DNA of 64,000 bases, from contig NZ_CP041217.1 of assembly GCF_006542275.1 (NCBI RefSeq), positions 5,334,501 to 5,398,500 of the forward strand. Direction: 5' to 3'. Under the pieces are notes generated by a model that saw only the letters and a program-made list of their open reading frames with translations, ran no database searches and was not told where the DNA came from. The DNA is from Saccharibacillus brassicae (lineage in GTDB: Bacteria; Bacillota; Bacilli; Paenibacillales; Paenibacillaceae). A program made the translations under genes and the position numbers. Each line of letters starts with the position of its first letter. Position 1 is the stretch's first letter. Of this stretch, positions 1-7,380 are shown piece by piece.

Positions 1-189
1 ACGGGCCAGGTGAACGATGCCATCGTCGACGTGCAGGGCATCGCCCGCGAATCGGCCATGAATACGCAGAACATCTCGGCTGCCACCGAGCAGCAGCTCG
101 CTTCGATGGAAGAAATCTCGTCTTCTTCGCAGGCGCTCGCCGTGCTGGCCGACGATTTGCAGACGATCATCAAGCAGTTCAAGATTTGA
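1..189 (+). CDS. Methyl-accepting chemotaxis protein, C-terminal end (partial)
   Basis: The reading frame is open from the window edge and ends at TGA 187-189, giving 62 residues. It reads as the last part of the cytoplasmic signalling domain of a chemoreceptor: an alanine- and glutamine-rich helix with the segment ISAATEQQLASMEEISSSSQ, followed by a helix ending in IIKQFKI. The AATEEQ-like stretch and the closing amphipathic helix with a short basic tail are usual for chemoreceptors that signal to CheA/CheW. The sensory and membrane parts lie outside the window, so the ligand cannot be named. A strong terminator follows within 30 bases. Confidence 0.88.
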   Translation, partial: TGQVNDAIVDVQGIARESAMNTQNISAATEQQLASMEEISSSSQALAVLADDLQTIIKQFKI

Positions 190-215
190 TTGCGATTGGA
201 TAAATGTCAAACACA

Positions 216-250
216 AAAAGGAAGCGCCGACGCCGGCGCTTCCTTTTTTA
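216..250 (+). terminator. Rho-independent terminator of the chemoreceptor gene
   Basis: A stem of about 12 bp (AAAGGAAGCGCC paired with GGCGCTTCCTTT) with a short loop is followed by a run of T. It starts about 27 bases after the stop codon. Confidence 0.88.
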
Positions 251-359
251 ATGTCTTTTTTTATGCCTTTTTTAATCCTTTTGTTAATGCCTTTTTCGCA
301 GCCCTGCGCAATTCCCGATCATGCCCGGCCATGCGGTTCGTGCCCCGTTTCCCGTTCGG

Positions 360-731
360 CTAAGCCTCGACCCGGTTGATCCGCAGAACCAACCGGCTGC
401 GGCGTCCGAGCGTCAACTCGACCGGCTGTCCCAGCGGGAAGTTTTCCGGTTGTTGGGAAGCATCGATGACGCAGCTTTTGTGGCTGCCGTTAGGCAGCGT
501 GACCCAGACTTGGTTGCGGTGCCGGCTCTTGACGGCTCCGCGGATTTTGGAAAAGTCTTTGATCGCGAGATCCAGCGCGGCTACGGATACGAGGTATAAC
601 CCGATCAGTCCGGCCAGCCCGAAAAAGACGAGCAGCGCCGTATTGCCGTCTGCCCCCAGATTGCTCCACACCTGCCAGATTCCGATAAGCAGCATGAACG
701 AAGCGGTGAAAAGCGTTGTTTTGATCTGCAC
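360..731 (-). CDS. Small membrane protein of unknown function
   Basis: Encodes 123 residues from a GTG start chosen because AAAAGGAGAGG lies about 10 bases upstream; the frame stays open further upstream but that part overlaps the neighbouring gene. The N-terminal half holds two hydrophobic segments (roughly residues 5-20 and 29-48), and the soluble C-terminal part of about 70 residues has a basic patch (KSRHRNQVW) and ends in LRINRVEA. No motif known to me points to a function. It lies 20 bases downstream of another unknown gene on the same strand, so the two may be co-transcribed. Confidence 0.7.
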   Translation of the reverse strand: MQIKTTLFTASFMLLIGIWQVWSNLGADGNTALLVFFGLAGLIGLYLVSVAALDLAIKDFSKIRGAVKSRHRNQVWVTLPNGSHKSCVIDASQQPENFPLGQPVELTLGRRSRLVLRINRVEA

Positions 732-751
732 TCGGGTACGTCCTCTCCTTT

Positions 752-1150
752 TTAGGCGAAAATATCTGTCATATCCCGCTTGGTGAAAATCGGCGGAATA
801 TCGGATGCGGCCGCGAAAGCGAGAAACAACGCTTCCGCCCCCGCCGCGTCGAACGTCTCGCTGACCTGCCGCTCCCGCTTGGTGCGCAGGCGCAGCGGTC
901 CGGTCTTCTCGACGTGCTCGACGACGTGGCCGATCGCGTAATGCCGAAACCCGTCGCCGGCCGCCCGCCGCATCTCGACGATCATCCGGTCCGCAGAACC
1001 GGCGCACTGGATGTACAGATGGTCGCTGACGGACAGGACGCAGAACGTGCGGTCGGCATCGTTCATCAGCCGCAGCTTTTGCCCGATCGACTCCGGCTGC
1101 ACGTCCTGTTCGAGCACTTCACCCCGGTTTTCTTCATAGCGAAAATCCAT
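752..1150 (-). CDS. Hypothetical soluble protein
   Basis: A 132-residue acidic protein starting MDFRYEENRGEV. The start at 1150 is preferred over an in-frame ATG at 1183 because GGGAGG lies about 9 bases before it. The protein has no signal peptide or membrane segment. The middle part (DADRTFCVLSVSDHLYIQ) suggests a beta-rich fold, but I do not recognise the family. It directly precedes the small membrane protein gene at 360-731, so an operon is likely. Confidence 0.65.
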   Translation of the reverse strand: MDFRYEENRGEVLEQDVQPESIGQKLRLMNDADRTFCVLSVSDHLYIQCAGSADRMIVEMRRAAGDGFRHYAIGHVVEHVEKTGPLRLRTKRERQVSETFDAAGAEALFLAFAAASDIPPIFTKRDMTDIFA

Positions 1151-1236
1151 GTCTCCATCCTCCCGTTCTTCGCCGGGGCGCACAGCCCGTATTTCGACCG
1201 TCCGATTGCCCGGCGTATGTAACCGAAGCCCCTAAT

Positions 1237-1265
1237 AGACGACGAAACGCGAAGTTTCGTCGTCT
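1237..1265. repeat. Palindromic hairpin between genes
   Basis: Perfect 12-bp arms AGACGACGAAAC and GTTTCGTCGTCT flank a 5-base spacer. A T-rich tail follows only on the plus strand, while both flanking genes are on the minus strand, so a terminator role for the upstream reductase gene is uncertain. Confidence 0.5.
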
Positions 1266-1335
1266 AGGTTTATTTTATACGCAGCAGGCGCGGGGAACAA
1301 GGCGGAAGTCCGGCGAACGGAATATCGCTAGGCGA

Positions 1336-2289
1336 TCAACGGTTCGGCACCGCGCTGCGGGATTCCCAGTCGGCTTCCAGCAGATCGGAGTTGATCATTA
1401 CGGCCGCCATCGAACCTGCGGCCACGGCGGCGGCAACCTGGTATTTCTGCGAAGCGCCGTCGCCCGCTCCGAATACGCCGCTGACGTCCGAGCGTCCGAA
1501 TTCGTCGACCGCCATCGCGCCGGATTCGGTCACGGCGCAGCCGAGCACAGCCGGCAGCTCCGAACCGGGAGCGAGCTTCGGCGCGAAGAAGATCGCCGTG
1601 CGCGCAACTTCCGTTCCGTCTTCCAACACGATCGCCCGCGTCTGCCCGGATTCCGACGAGATGCGGACAATCGGGGATTCGTAGACCGGCACGCCTTTGC
1701 CGCGCAGCAGTTCCTTGTCCCCGTCGGACAAAGCTTCTCCTTCTCCGTGGACAAACAGCGCGATATCGTCGGTCCAGCCGGACACGACACGGGTCAAATG
1801 CATCGCATGGGCGCTGCTCGCGATAATCGCGATCGGACGGTCCCGCATTTCCCAGCCGTCGCAGTAAGGACAGACAAAAGCGCTTTTGCCGTAGACATCC
1901 TGCAGCCCTTCGAGCTCGATCGGCAGGTCCTGCATGCCGACGGCGAACAGAAGCTTGCGTGCCCGGTAAGTCCGGCCGCTGCCGGTCGTGACTTCGAACC
2001 GGCCGTCGACACCTTCCGCGCGCACGGCCCGATCCTGTACGAACGCGACACTCGGATAGGCCGCGATCTGCTCGCGGGCCGCTCTGCGCAGTTCGGCAGG
2101 TTCCACCCCGTCCTGGGTCAGGAAGCCGTGGGAATGGCCGGTCACCCGGTTGCGGGGCAGCGCTTCGTCGATGACGATCACGTCCCGACGGGCCCGTCCC
2201 AGCACCAGCGCCGCGCTCATGCCTGCCGGGCCTCCTCCAATAATTATTACGTCAGCGGATACGGACAGATCGATCGATGGTTTGGTCAT
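1336..2289 (-). CDS. Thioredoxin-reductase-like FAD/NAD(P) oxidoreductase
   Basis: Encodes 317 residues. The N-terminal FAD-binding motif GGGPAG sits at about residues 17-22. A redox CxxC appears as CPYCDGWE near the middle, and the second FAD motif GVFGAGDGA is near the C-terminus. This order is that of low-molecular-weight thioredoxin reductases. The CPYC centre (rather than CATC) is more like the thiol-oxidising branch that includes fungal GliT-type enzymes, so the substrate need not be thioredoxin. The start ATG at 2289 has AAGGAG 11 bases upstream; an ATG three codons earlier is only 1 base from it. A promoter lies about 140 bp upstream. The true housekeeping trxB is probably elsewhere. 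Confidence 0.85.
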   Translation of the reverse strand: MTKPSIDLSVSADVIIIGGGPAGMSAALVLGRARRDVIVIDEALPRNRVTGHSHGFLTQDGVEPAELRRAAREQIAAYPSVAFVQDRAVRAEGVDGRFEVTTGSGRTYRARKLLFAVGMQDLPIELEGLQDVYGKSAFVCPYCDGWEMRDRPIAIIASSAHAMHLTRVVSGWTDDIALFVHGEGEALSDGDKELLRGKGVPVYESPIVRISSESGQTRAIVLEDGTEVARTAIFFAPKLAPGSELPAVLGCAVTESGAMAVDEFGRSDVSGVFGAGDGASQKYQVAAAVAAGSMAAVMINSDLLEADWESRSAVPNR

Positions 2290-2427
2290 TTTTATCATGC
2301 TCCTTTTAAGTCTATAAAAGACTATTAATATCTCTGATCTTGCGAAAAAAAGGGATTGCGAGCGTCTGGCGGTCAAGCTGCTGTAGGACATGTACAGGGT
2401 AGTTCTAATCAAGGACTACATGTATCT

Positions 2428-2457
2428 ATGATATTCGTAATCGTTTCGATTTGTCAA
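2428..2457 (-). promoter_or_regulatory. Probable sigma-A promoter of the CxxC reductase gene
   Basis: On the minus strand a perfect -35 TTGACA (2452-2457) is followed after 18 bases by TATCAT (2428-2433), one mismatch from the -10 consensus. Confidence 0.65.
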
Positions 2458-2600
2458 CCTAATCTTTTCCCGGATCGGTGTTGATTATTTTTCCGGGATG
2501 TGCGATTGCTTTTTTCTCGTTTTTTTGGGTTTATTGTTGTGAATTTTTCATATAATGAAATTTGATTTATTTAGGTATTCCTCCTCTATCTTTTGTCGGC

Positions 2601-2636
2601 AAAAAAAACACTCCCCCGCATGGAGAGAGTGTTTGA
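2601..2636 (-). terminator. Terminator of the siderophore-binding protein gene
   Basis: Arms AAACACTC and GAGTGTTT plus inner pairs form a hairpin that, read on the minus strand, runs into eight T residues just after the stop codon at 2646. Confidence 0.8.
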
Positions 2637-2645
2637 AATCGATTT

Positions 2646-3665
2646 TTATTTGACCGACAGCAGGCTGTCCGTCAAAAATTTCAGTTGGCCTTCCAGCGTC
2701 ACGGGATCGTTGTACGTGTCGGACGTCGGGTCCAGTTGGAATACGTGTCCGGCTTTGACGGCAGGCAGGTTTTTCCACAGGCTGTTGCCGTAGACCACTT
2801 CCGGGTCCCCGTCGTCGCCCGACCACGGGCTGGTGAAGATGATGTCCCCCGCATACTCCGGCAGGACTTCAAGCGAGATCGATGCCGTGCCTTTGCCGCT
2901 GTCGATCGCTTCGGCCTGCGCTTTGGTCGGAGCTTTCAAGCCGAATTCGCCGTACAGAATCTCTCCTCCGCGTCCGTAATTGTGTCCGAACACGTACACG
3001 CCTTTGGCATACGGATTCAAAATGGACACGGTGCGGTCGCCGACGGCTGCCAGTACCTGCGGTTTCACTTCGGCGATTTTGGCTTCCCACTTTTTCACCC
3101 AGTCTTGAGCGGCTTCTTCCCGATTGGTCAGCTTGCCGATCTCAAGCATCAGATCTTTGTAGTTGTGTTTGCCGTATTCGAGCTGTACGACCGGCGCGAT
3201 CGTCGACAGCTGATCGATACCGTCCGTTCCTTTGTACACGACGATCAAATCCGGCTTCAGGTTCAGGATCGGTTCCGCCGTCGGCAGTTCGCCGAGGTCG
3301 GTCGTGCCTTCCGCTTTGAGCTGCTCGTTGATGTACTTGTTGTTCATCGCGCCCGACAGCGCGCCCACGACCGGAGCATCAAGTGCGACGAAATAGCCGG
3401 TTGTAAAAGAAGTCAGGTCGATGATGCGCTGCGGATCGGCGGGAACTTCCACGTCGCCCACGTCCGATTTGTACGTGACGGTCTCCGCGCTGCCTGCCGC
3501 GGTCTCTTCCGCGGGCTTCGCCGCCTCGTCTGTAGACGCCTGCTTATCCGCAGCCGTCGCGGTGCTTGCGGCCGGCTCGGTGCTCGCCGCCTGTTGTCCG
3601 CACGCGCTCAGCAGCAGCAGCGCGGACAGAATCAGCAGCAGCATAAAATTGGATCTTCTCAGCAA
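2646..3665 (-). CDS. Iron-siderophore ABC transporter substrate-binding lipoprotein
   Basis: A 339-residue protein of the FecB/FhuD class. The signal peptide ends in a lipobox (LLLLSACGQ, Cys at about residue 22), so the protein should be lipid-anchored outside the membrane. A low-complexity Ala/Glu/Thr linker follows, then the binding-protein fold with PQRIIDL, the helix-starting LKPDLIVVYKG, and a C-terminal LWKNLPAVKAGHVFQLD segment. The start is TTG with AAGGGTGG 7 bases before it. A near-perfect Fur box sits directly upstream, so iron starvation should induce it. No permease or ATPase gene is nearby; it must share one encoded elsewhere. The specific siderophore cannot be read from sequence. 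Confidence 0.9.
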   Translation of the reverse strand: MLRRSNFMLLLILSALLLLSACGQQAASTEPAASTATAADKQASTDEAAKPAEETAAGSAETVTYKSDVGDVEVPADPQRIIDLTSFTTGYFVALDAPVVGALSGAMNNKYINEQLKAEGTTDLGELPTAEPILNLKPDLIVVYKGTDGIDQLSTIAPVVQLEYGKHNYKDLMLEIGKLTNREEAAQDWVKKWEAKIAEVKPQVLAAVGDRTVSILNPYAKGVYVFGHNYGRGGEILYGEFGLKAPTKAQAEAIDSGKGTASISLEVLPEYAGDIIFTSPWSGDDGDPEVVYGNSLWKNLPAVKAGHVFQLDPTSDTYNDPVTLEGQLKFLTDSLLSVK

Positions 3666-3687
3666 AATAAACCCACCCTTTTTTTTT

Positions 3688-3706
3688 GATAGTGATAATC
3701 ATTATC
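3688..3706 (-). promoter_or_regulatory. Fur box
   Basis: GATAGTGATAATCATTATC matches 18 of 19 bases of the classical Fur consensus GATAATGATAATCATTATC and lies 22 bases before the start of the siderophore-binding gene. Confidence 0.9.
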
Positions 3707-3796
3707 AAAAATAGCATGCTCCGCTCCTTTTGACAAGCAAATGTTGCAAAATGGAGCGGACATTTAGGGCGAAAGCTTTTTTTAGCCCACGCGCTG

Positions 3797-4042
3797 TCAA
3801 AAAATCAACGTGCAGAGCCCGACAATCAGCGCGAACAGCCCGGTCAGCATCGACAAAGCGAAATACCCCCGCCGGTTTTTGCCGCGTTCGTCAAAAGCCA
3901 TCGCGATCGCCATCAGTCCCAAAAAAACGAACATGACCGGCGTAGCCGAAAAGTTTTGCGTAATCAGCCCGAATAAAGCCACGATGATCGTAAGGGCGGC
4001 GCAGAACAGTTTTAACGCAAACCAAGTTTTTTTACGCGTCAT
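3797..4042 (-). CDS. Small three-helix membrane protein, DUF3953-like
   Basis: Encodes 81 residues starting MTRKKTWF; GGGAG is 9 bases before the ATG. Three hydrophobic segments cover nearly the whole length (about residues 8-26, 31-48 and 58-80), separated by a short basic loop DERGKNRRG. Size, the LITQNF turn after the first helix and the FLGLMAIAM segment resemble DUF3953 proteins of Bacillales. No function is known for that family. Confidence 0.65.
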   Translation of the reverse strand: MTRKKTWFALKLFCAALTIIVALFGLITQNFSATPVMFVFLGLMAIAMAFDERGKNRRGYFALSMLTGLFALIVGLCTLIF

Positions 4043-4175
4043 TGCGTGTGTCTCCCTTCGTCGTGAAATGCGTTCTCCGCTATAGACGCGCGAAACGCCG
4101 TAAACGTTTGGGCCGCGTATAAAAATCCGGAAAACTCCCCCTCCTGCCGAAGCCGTCAGCGCGGCGCACACCAAA

Positions 4176-4205
4176 ACGACCCTGCCGCGGGAAGCCGAGG
4201 GTCGT
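4176..4205 (-). terminator. Terminator of the gene at 4217-5059
   Basis: Arms ACGACCCT and AGGGTCGT lie just after the stop codon and are followed on the minus strand by TTTT. Confidence 0.65.
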
Positions 4206-4216
4206 CGGGACTTGCC

Positions 4217-5059
4217 TTATCTGACTTCTTCGCGTTCCGCGCCGCCGCCGCTCTCCCGGGTGCGCCGCATACGGCGTTCGGCTTTGCTCTCGGTCTCGGC
4301 TTCCCGCATCCCGTCCCGGGCGAAGATCAGCTCAAGCTCCAGCAGCCGGTCGGACAGCCGCAGCGGAATCGCTTCGCGCAGCTCGTCCCAGGGCATGAAC
4401 TGTTCCGGCAGCAGCCGGACTTCGCCGTATTCCAGCGCCGGCGTGAACGCGAACGAACGCAGATACCGGCGCACCCTCGCGTCGATCTCGTCCGCTTCGA
4501 CCCCGGCCGGCAGCAGGCAGGCGGGCTCCCCGCCCGCGCCGCCCGCGTACAGCCCGTCCGCTCCCGCCCGGGCGCCGGCAGCCAGATACAGATCCGGCAG
4601 CAGCTCGAACAACTCCGGCATCGGCGACAGCGCATGCTTGCCCGGCTGCGCGAACAGCCGCACATGCGTGCCGTCGCTGAGATTGCTGCGGTTTTTCAAT
4701 AATCCTTTTAAAAGACGGCCGTGAAAAGTAACTTCGCAATCGAGCACTTCGCCATTCGGACCCAAATAGATCCATACATGCTCCAATTGATGCAAATGGC
4801 CGATCTCGTAATCCCACCAAATCGCGTATTCCAAAATACGGTCCGTGCGCGGATCGGCTTCCGCGAACGATCGCGGGAACGAAGCCGATATTCCGTCCGG
4901 TTCCAGGCGCGTAAATCCGACCAGATTGGGCAGAAAAGGCTCGCGCAGATCGAACATCAAATAAGGCGCGTAGCGCTCGCACAGCGTCCGGTCTGCTGCC
5001 CGGTCCGCCGCTTCTCCGTCTTCCGGTCTTGGCCCTTCATGCGCCGCCGGCTCGTTCAT
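4217..5059 (-). CDS. Hypothetical protein, possibly Vps62-like fold
   Basis: Encodes 280 residues; AAGGAG lies 8 bases before the ATG. No signal peptide or membrane helix. The segment RYAPYLMFDLREPFLPNLVG, then EYAIWWDYEIGHLHQLEHVW and LDCEVTFHGR, resembles proteins annotated as Vps62-related or NPP1-like in other Bacillales, with conserved acidic and histidine residues that could bind a metal. I give this only as a similarity in pattern. The last 40 residues are charged and probably disordered. A terminator follows, and the gene seems to be monocistronic. Confidence 0.75.
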   Translation of the reverse strand: MNEPAAHEGPRPEDGEAADRAADRTLCERYAPYLMFDLREPFLPNLVGFTRLEPDGISASFPRSFAEADPRTDRILEYAIWWDYEIGHLHQLEHVWIYLGPNGEVLDCEVTFHGRLLKGLLKNRSNLSDGTHVRLFAQPGKHALSPMPELFELLPDLYLAAGARAGADGLYAGGAGGEPACLLPAGVEADEIDARVRRYLRSFAFTPALEYGEVRLLPEQFMPWDELREAIPLRLSDRLLELELIFARDGMREAETESKAERRMRRTRESGGGAEREEVR

Positions 5060-5212
5060 CTTCTCAACTCCTTAACATTTCACTGCATCCAAACGGCATT
5101 TTTCGGTCCGAATGCGGATTCATTTTTCCGATATCTCTATTTTGCGGGAAAAATGTTCGGTGAATGTTAAGGCGGGTTGCCAAAAGCGTTAACTTTGTAA
5201 CCGAGCTGTCGA

Positions 5213-6148
5213 TCAAACGCCGCTCGCGGCGGCCGTCTCCCGTTCGTACGCTTCCAAGCCGTATTGCAGCGATTCCGCGTCGTCCGTATCAAGGCCGTGC
5301 AGCGCTTCGCGCAGCGGCATGAGACCGGCATGGAACACCGCCCGCTTCGCCAGCGCCTCGCCGCCGGGATAACGCTCCGCGCATCGGGCGAAAAAGGAAG
5401 GTCCGTAAGCGAACAGCACGTCGGCCAGATCGAGCGCCGGATCATCGATCCGGGCCGATCCGAAACCGACGACGCCCGCTACCGCTTCTTCCTGCGCGTC
5501 CCACAGCAGATGGGCGGGTCCGAACGCGCCGTGAATCCAGCAGCGGCTTGGCGCCGTCTCCGCGTACCCGGAGCGAAACGCCGCGTACTCCCGTTCGAAC
5601 CGCTGCCGCGATCGCAGGCTCAACCGCTCGAACAGTTCGCCCAAGATGCGCCCGTGCAGTTTGTCCGCTGGCAGCGTGCGCAGGTCTTCTTGCTCCGCCA
5701 CTTCGTCTTCGTCGTCCTCAAGTCGACGTTCATGCCCGGCCGGCAGGTCCAGCGTATGCAGCGCATACAAAAACGCCGCGATGACTTCCGCCGCCTGTTC
5801 GATAACGTCCGGCTCCTCCAGGCTGCCGAGCGTCTCGGGCCACAGCGGTTCGCCGTCGATCCGTGCATAGCCCATAAAAGCCGCTCCCGGTTCAAGCCGC
5901 TCGAACGAACAGCGCTCCGGGCGCGGAACCGGCAGGGAGGCGGCGCGGGCGACGGCGGGCAGCAGCACCTCTGTCTCCCACCGCATCGCCTCCGCTGTCG
6001 TCGGAGTTATGGCAAAACGGAAAATCAGGCGGTAATTGACCGTAAACACGATATGACGCTGCGCGGCATGTTCGGTCTGCACGTCCACGATCGGCATCTC
6101 GGGATAACAGTCCTGAATGCGGCGCGCAAAAGGATGGGTCATGGGCAA
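5213..6148 (-). CDS. APH/macrolide-phosphotransferase fold protein, predicted inactive kinase
   Basis: A 311-residue protein with the layout of the aminoglycoside/macrolide phosphotransferase family: N-terminal lobe with FTVNYRLIFRFA, the helical linker, and a C-terminal lobe. The two signature motifs are present but altered. The catalytic loop, usually HGDLxxxN, reads HGAFGPAHLLW (His206-Gly-Ala208), so the catalytic Asp is Ala. The metal-binding IDFG/IDW motif reads VVGFGSARIDD (226-236), so that Asp is Gly. The downstream DPALDLAD is normal. It therefore probably binds a ligand or nucleotide without transferring phosphate, or uses another mechanism. GAGGA lies 8 bases before the ATG. Nothing else in the neighbourhood points to antibiotic resistance. 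Confidence 0.8.
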   Translation of the reverse strand: MPMTHPFARRIQDCYPEMPIVDVQTEHAAQRHIVFTVNYRLIFRFAITPTTAEAMRWETEVLLPAVARAASLPVPRPERCSFERLEPGAAFMGYARIDGEPLWPETLGSLEEPDVIEQAAEVIAAFLYALHTLDLPAGHERRLEDDEDEVAEQEDLRTLPADKLHGRILGELFERLSLRSRQRFEREYAAFRSGYAETAPSRCWIHGAFGPAHLLWDAQEEAVAGVVGFGSARIDDPALDLADVLFAYGPSFFARCAERYPGGEALAKRAVFHAGLMPLREALHGLDTDDAESLQYGLEAYERETAAASGV

Positions 6149-6330
6149 AGTCCTCTTTTCAAATGGAATAAGATCAGGTCGGTCCGCGTCGTTTCATCAT
6201 ACCAAAAAAAGATTCGAAATGATTATTTACCTATCGTTCTCAAAATGACAGCTCTTTCCCCTGTCCCCGGCACGATCTCCCTTGGGTCCGGTCTACTGCC
6301 GCCTCACCCGGGATCGATATACTCGCCGCG

Positions 6331-6370
6331 CCAAAAACCGCCGAAGCCTAAGCTCCGGCGGTTTTTGGCG
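6331..6370 (-). terminator. Terminator of the NUDIX gene
   Basis: Perfect 13-bp arms CCAAAAACCGCCG and CGGCGGTTTTTGG just after the stop codon; it could work in both directions. Confidence 0.8.
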
Positions 6371-6378
6371 TGCTCGTC

Positions 6379-7020
6379 CTAACTTTCCGAACCGTCCAAA
6401 CCCTCAAGCGCGCCGAACACCAATCCGTAATATTCGGGCGTATTGTCGGTGAAATCGTCCAGCGTCACCGAACGCTCCTCGAATACCGGGCGAAGCTGAT
6501 CGTCGTAGGTCAACCCTTTGGCCGACAGCGTCGTCCGTCTCCCTTCGATCAGCTCGCGGAACGCCTCCGCTTCGACCCGGAACAGTCCGGATATTTCGCT
6601 ATGTTGTACCCGGTACGCTTCAAGCGGCAGGTCGCAGCGATGCAGATGCACATGCGTGAACTCGCGGTCCATATAATGTTCGGAGATGCGGTATTCGTCC
6701 CGGTGCAGCCCGCAGTAGACCAGCTGCTCGTAACGGGCGTTCAAGCCGAGTTCTTCTTCCAGCTCGCGCAGGCCGTCTTCCGGCGTCTCGCCTGCCAGCA
6801 GATGCCCCGCGCTCGACGTATCGAGCTTGTCCGGGAACGATTCCTTGTCCGGATGGCGCAGTTGGAACAGCAGCTGCCAGCCGGCCGCCGCCGAACCCGA
6901 CACGATCCAGCAGTGAAACACCTGATGCCAGAGTCCCCGTTCGTGCACTTCGCTGCGGGCTGCCGTTCCGATAAGCTCGCGGCGTTCGTTGAAAATGTCC
7001 AAAATTTCCGTGACGGCCAT
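6379..7020 (-). CDS. NUDIX hydrolase
   Basis: Encodes 213 residues. The Nudix box is seen as GHLLAGETPEDGLRELEEEL at about residues 72-91; it is one residue shorter than the textbook GX5EX7REUXEEXGU spacing, as in the IPP-isomerase-like YfcD group of Bacillales, which also share the N-terminal EILDIFNERRELIG and the GLWHQVFHCW segment. Such proteins hydrolyse nucleoside diphosphate derivatives, but the substrate cannot be deduced. The gene is the most downstream of a same-strand group (HesB-like, hydrolase fusion) with a 69-bp gap. Confidence 0.88.
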   Translation of the reverse strand: MAVTEILDIFNERRELIGTAARSEVHERGLWHQVFHCWIVSGSAAAGWQLLFQLRHPDKESFPDKLDTSSAGHLLAGETPEDGLRELEEELGLNARYEQLVYCGLHRDEYRISEHYMDREFTHVHLHRCDLPLEAYRVQHSEISGLFRVEAEAFRELIEGRRTTLSAKGLTYDDQLRPVFEERSVTLDDFTDNTPEYYGLVFGALEGLDGSES

Positions 7021-7089
7021 GTTCCGGTATGCCCCTTTCGATTCGGACCCGGAAGCTGCCGGGTCCGTGTAGTGCCCGCTGCCGGGCCG

Positions 7090-7380
7090 TTACAACGCGC
7101 AGCGGTCGTCGCTGCGCATGACGAGGCCCGTGCCCCGCCCATCGACGAGCAGGTCGAGCGTGACCGTATCGACGAAGCTGACCGCATGCGGCTCATAGGC
7201 CACTTCGAGGCCGTTGACGGTGAGCATGCGGTCGTTTTGCTCCGCATGGCCCAGCTTGACCAGAAAGCCCGGTCCGCAGCAGCTGCAGCTTCGGCCGCTC
7301 GACAGAACGCGCAGCGTCGGAATGCCTGTTTTTAGCATTTCGCGCTCGATAAAAATTTTGGCGTCGTCGGTAATGTTCAC
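7090..7380 (-). CDS. HesB-like protein with CSCCGP motif
   Basis: A 96-residue protein of the HesB/IscA superfamily. A start at GTG 7378-7380 overlaps the stop of the upstream gene by four bases (GTGA), so translation is probably coupled. The family normally carries Cys ligands for an Fe-S cluster; here they are clustered as SCSCCGPGF (Cys32, Cys34, Cys35), as in the HesB-like (seleno)protein group in which one of these cysteines can be selenocysteine. This copy uses cysteine. A last cysteine is near the C-terminus (DDRCAL). Role in Fe-S or redox chemistry is inferred from family only. Confidence 0.75.
   Translation of the reverse strand: MNITDDAKIFIEREMLKTGIPTLRVLSSGRSCSCCGPGFLVKLGHAEQNDRMLTVNGLEVAYEPHAVSFVDTVTLDLLVDGRGTGLVMRSDDRCAL

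Larger units (their letters stand above)
2290..2645. other. AT-rich intergenic region, 356 bp
   Basis: It holds the promoter of the reductase gene (2428-2457), its untranslated leader of about 130 bases, and the terminator of the siderophore-binding gene (2601-2636). I see no further gene or recognisable riboswitch in it. Confidence 0.6.

Noticed and set aside
2530-2580. Similarity between the AT-rich stretch here and that at 31381-31425
   Set aside because: The shared TGAATTTTTCAT-like words are short and AT-rich, so chance is likely; no repeat element boundary could be drawn.
5213-6148. Functional antibiotic-resistance phosphotransferase
   Set aside because: Both catalytic aspartates are replaced, so activity of this kind is not expected.
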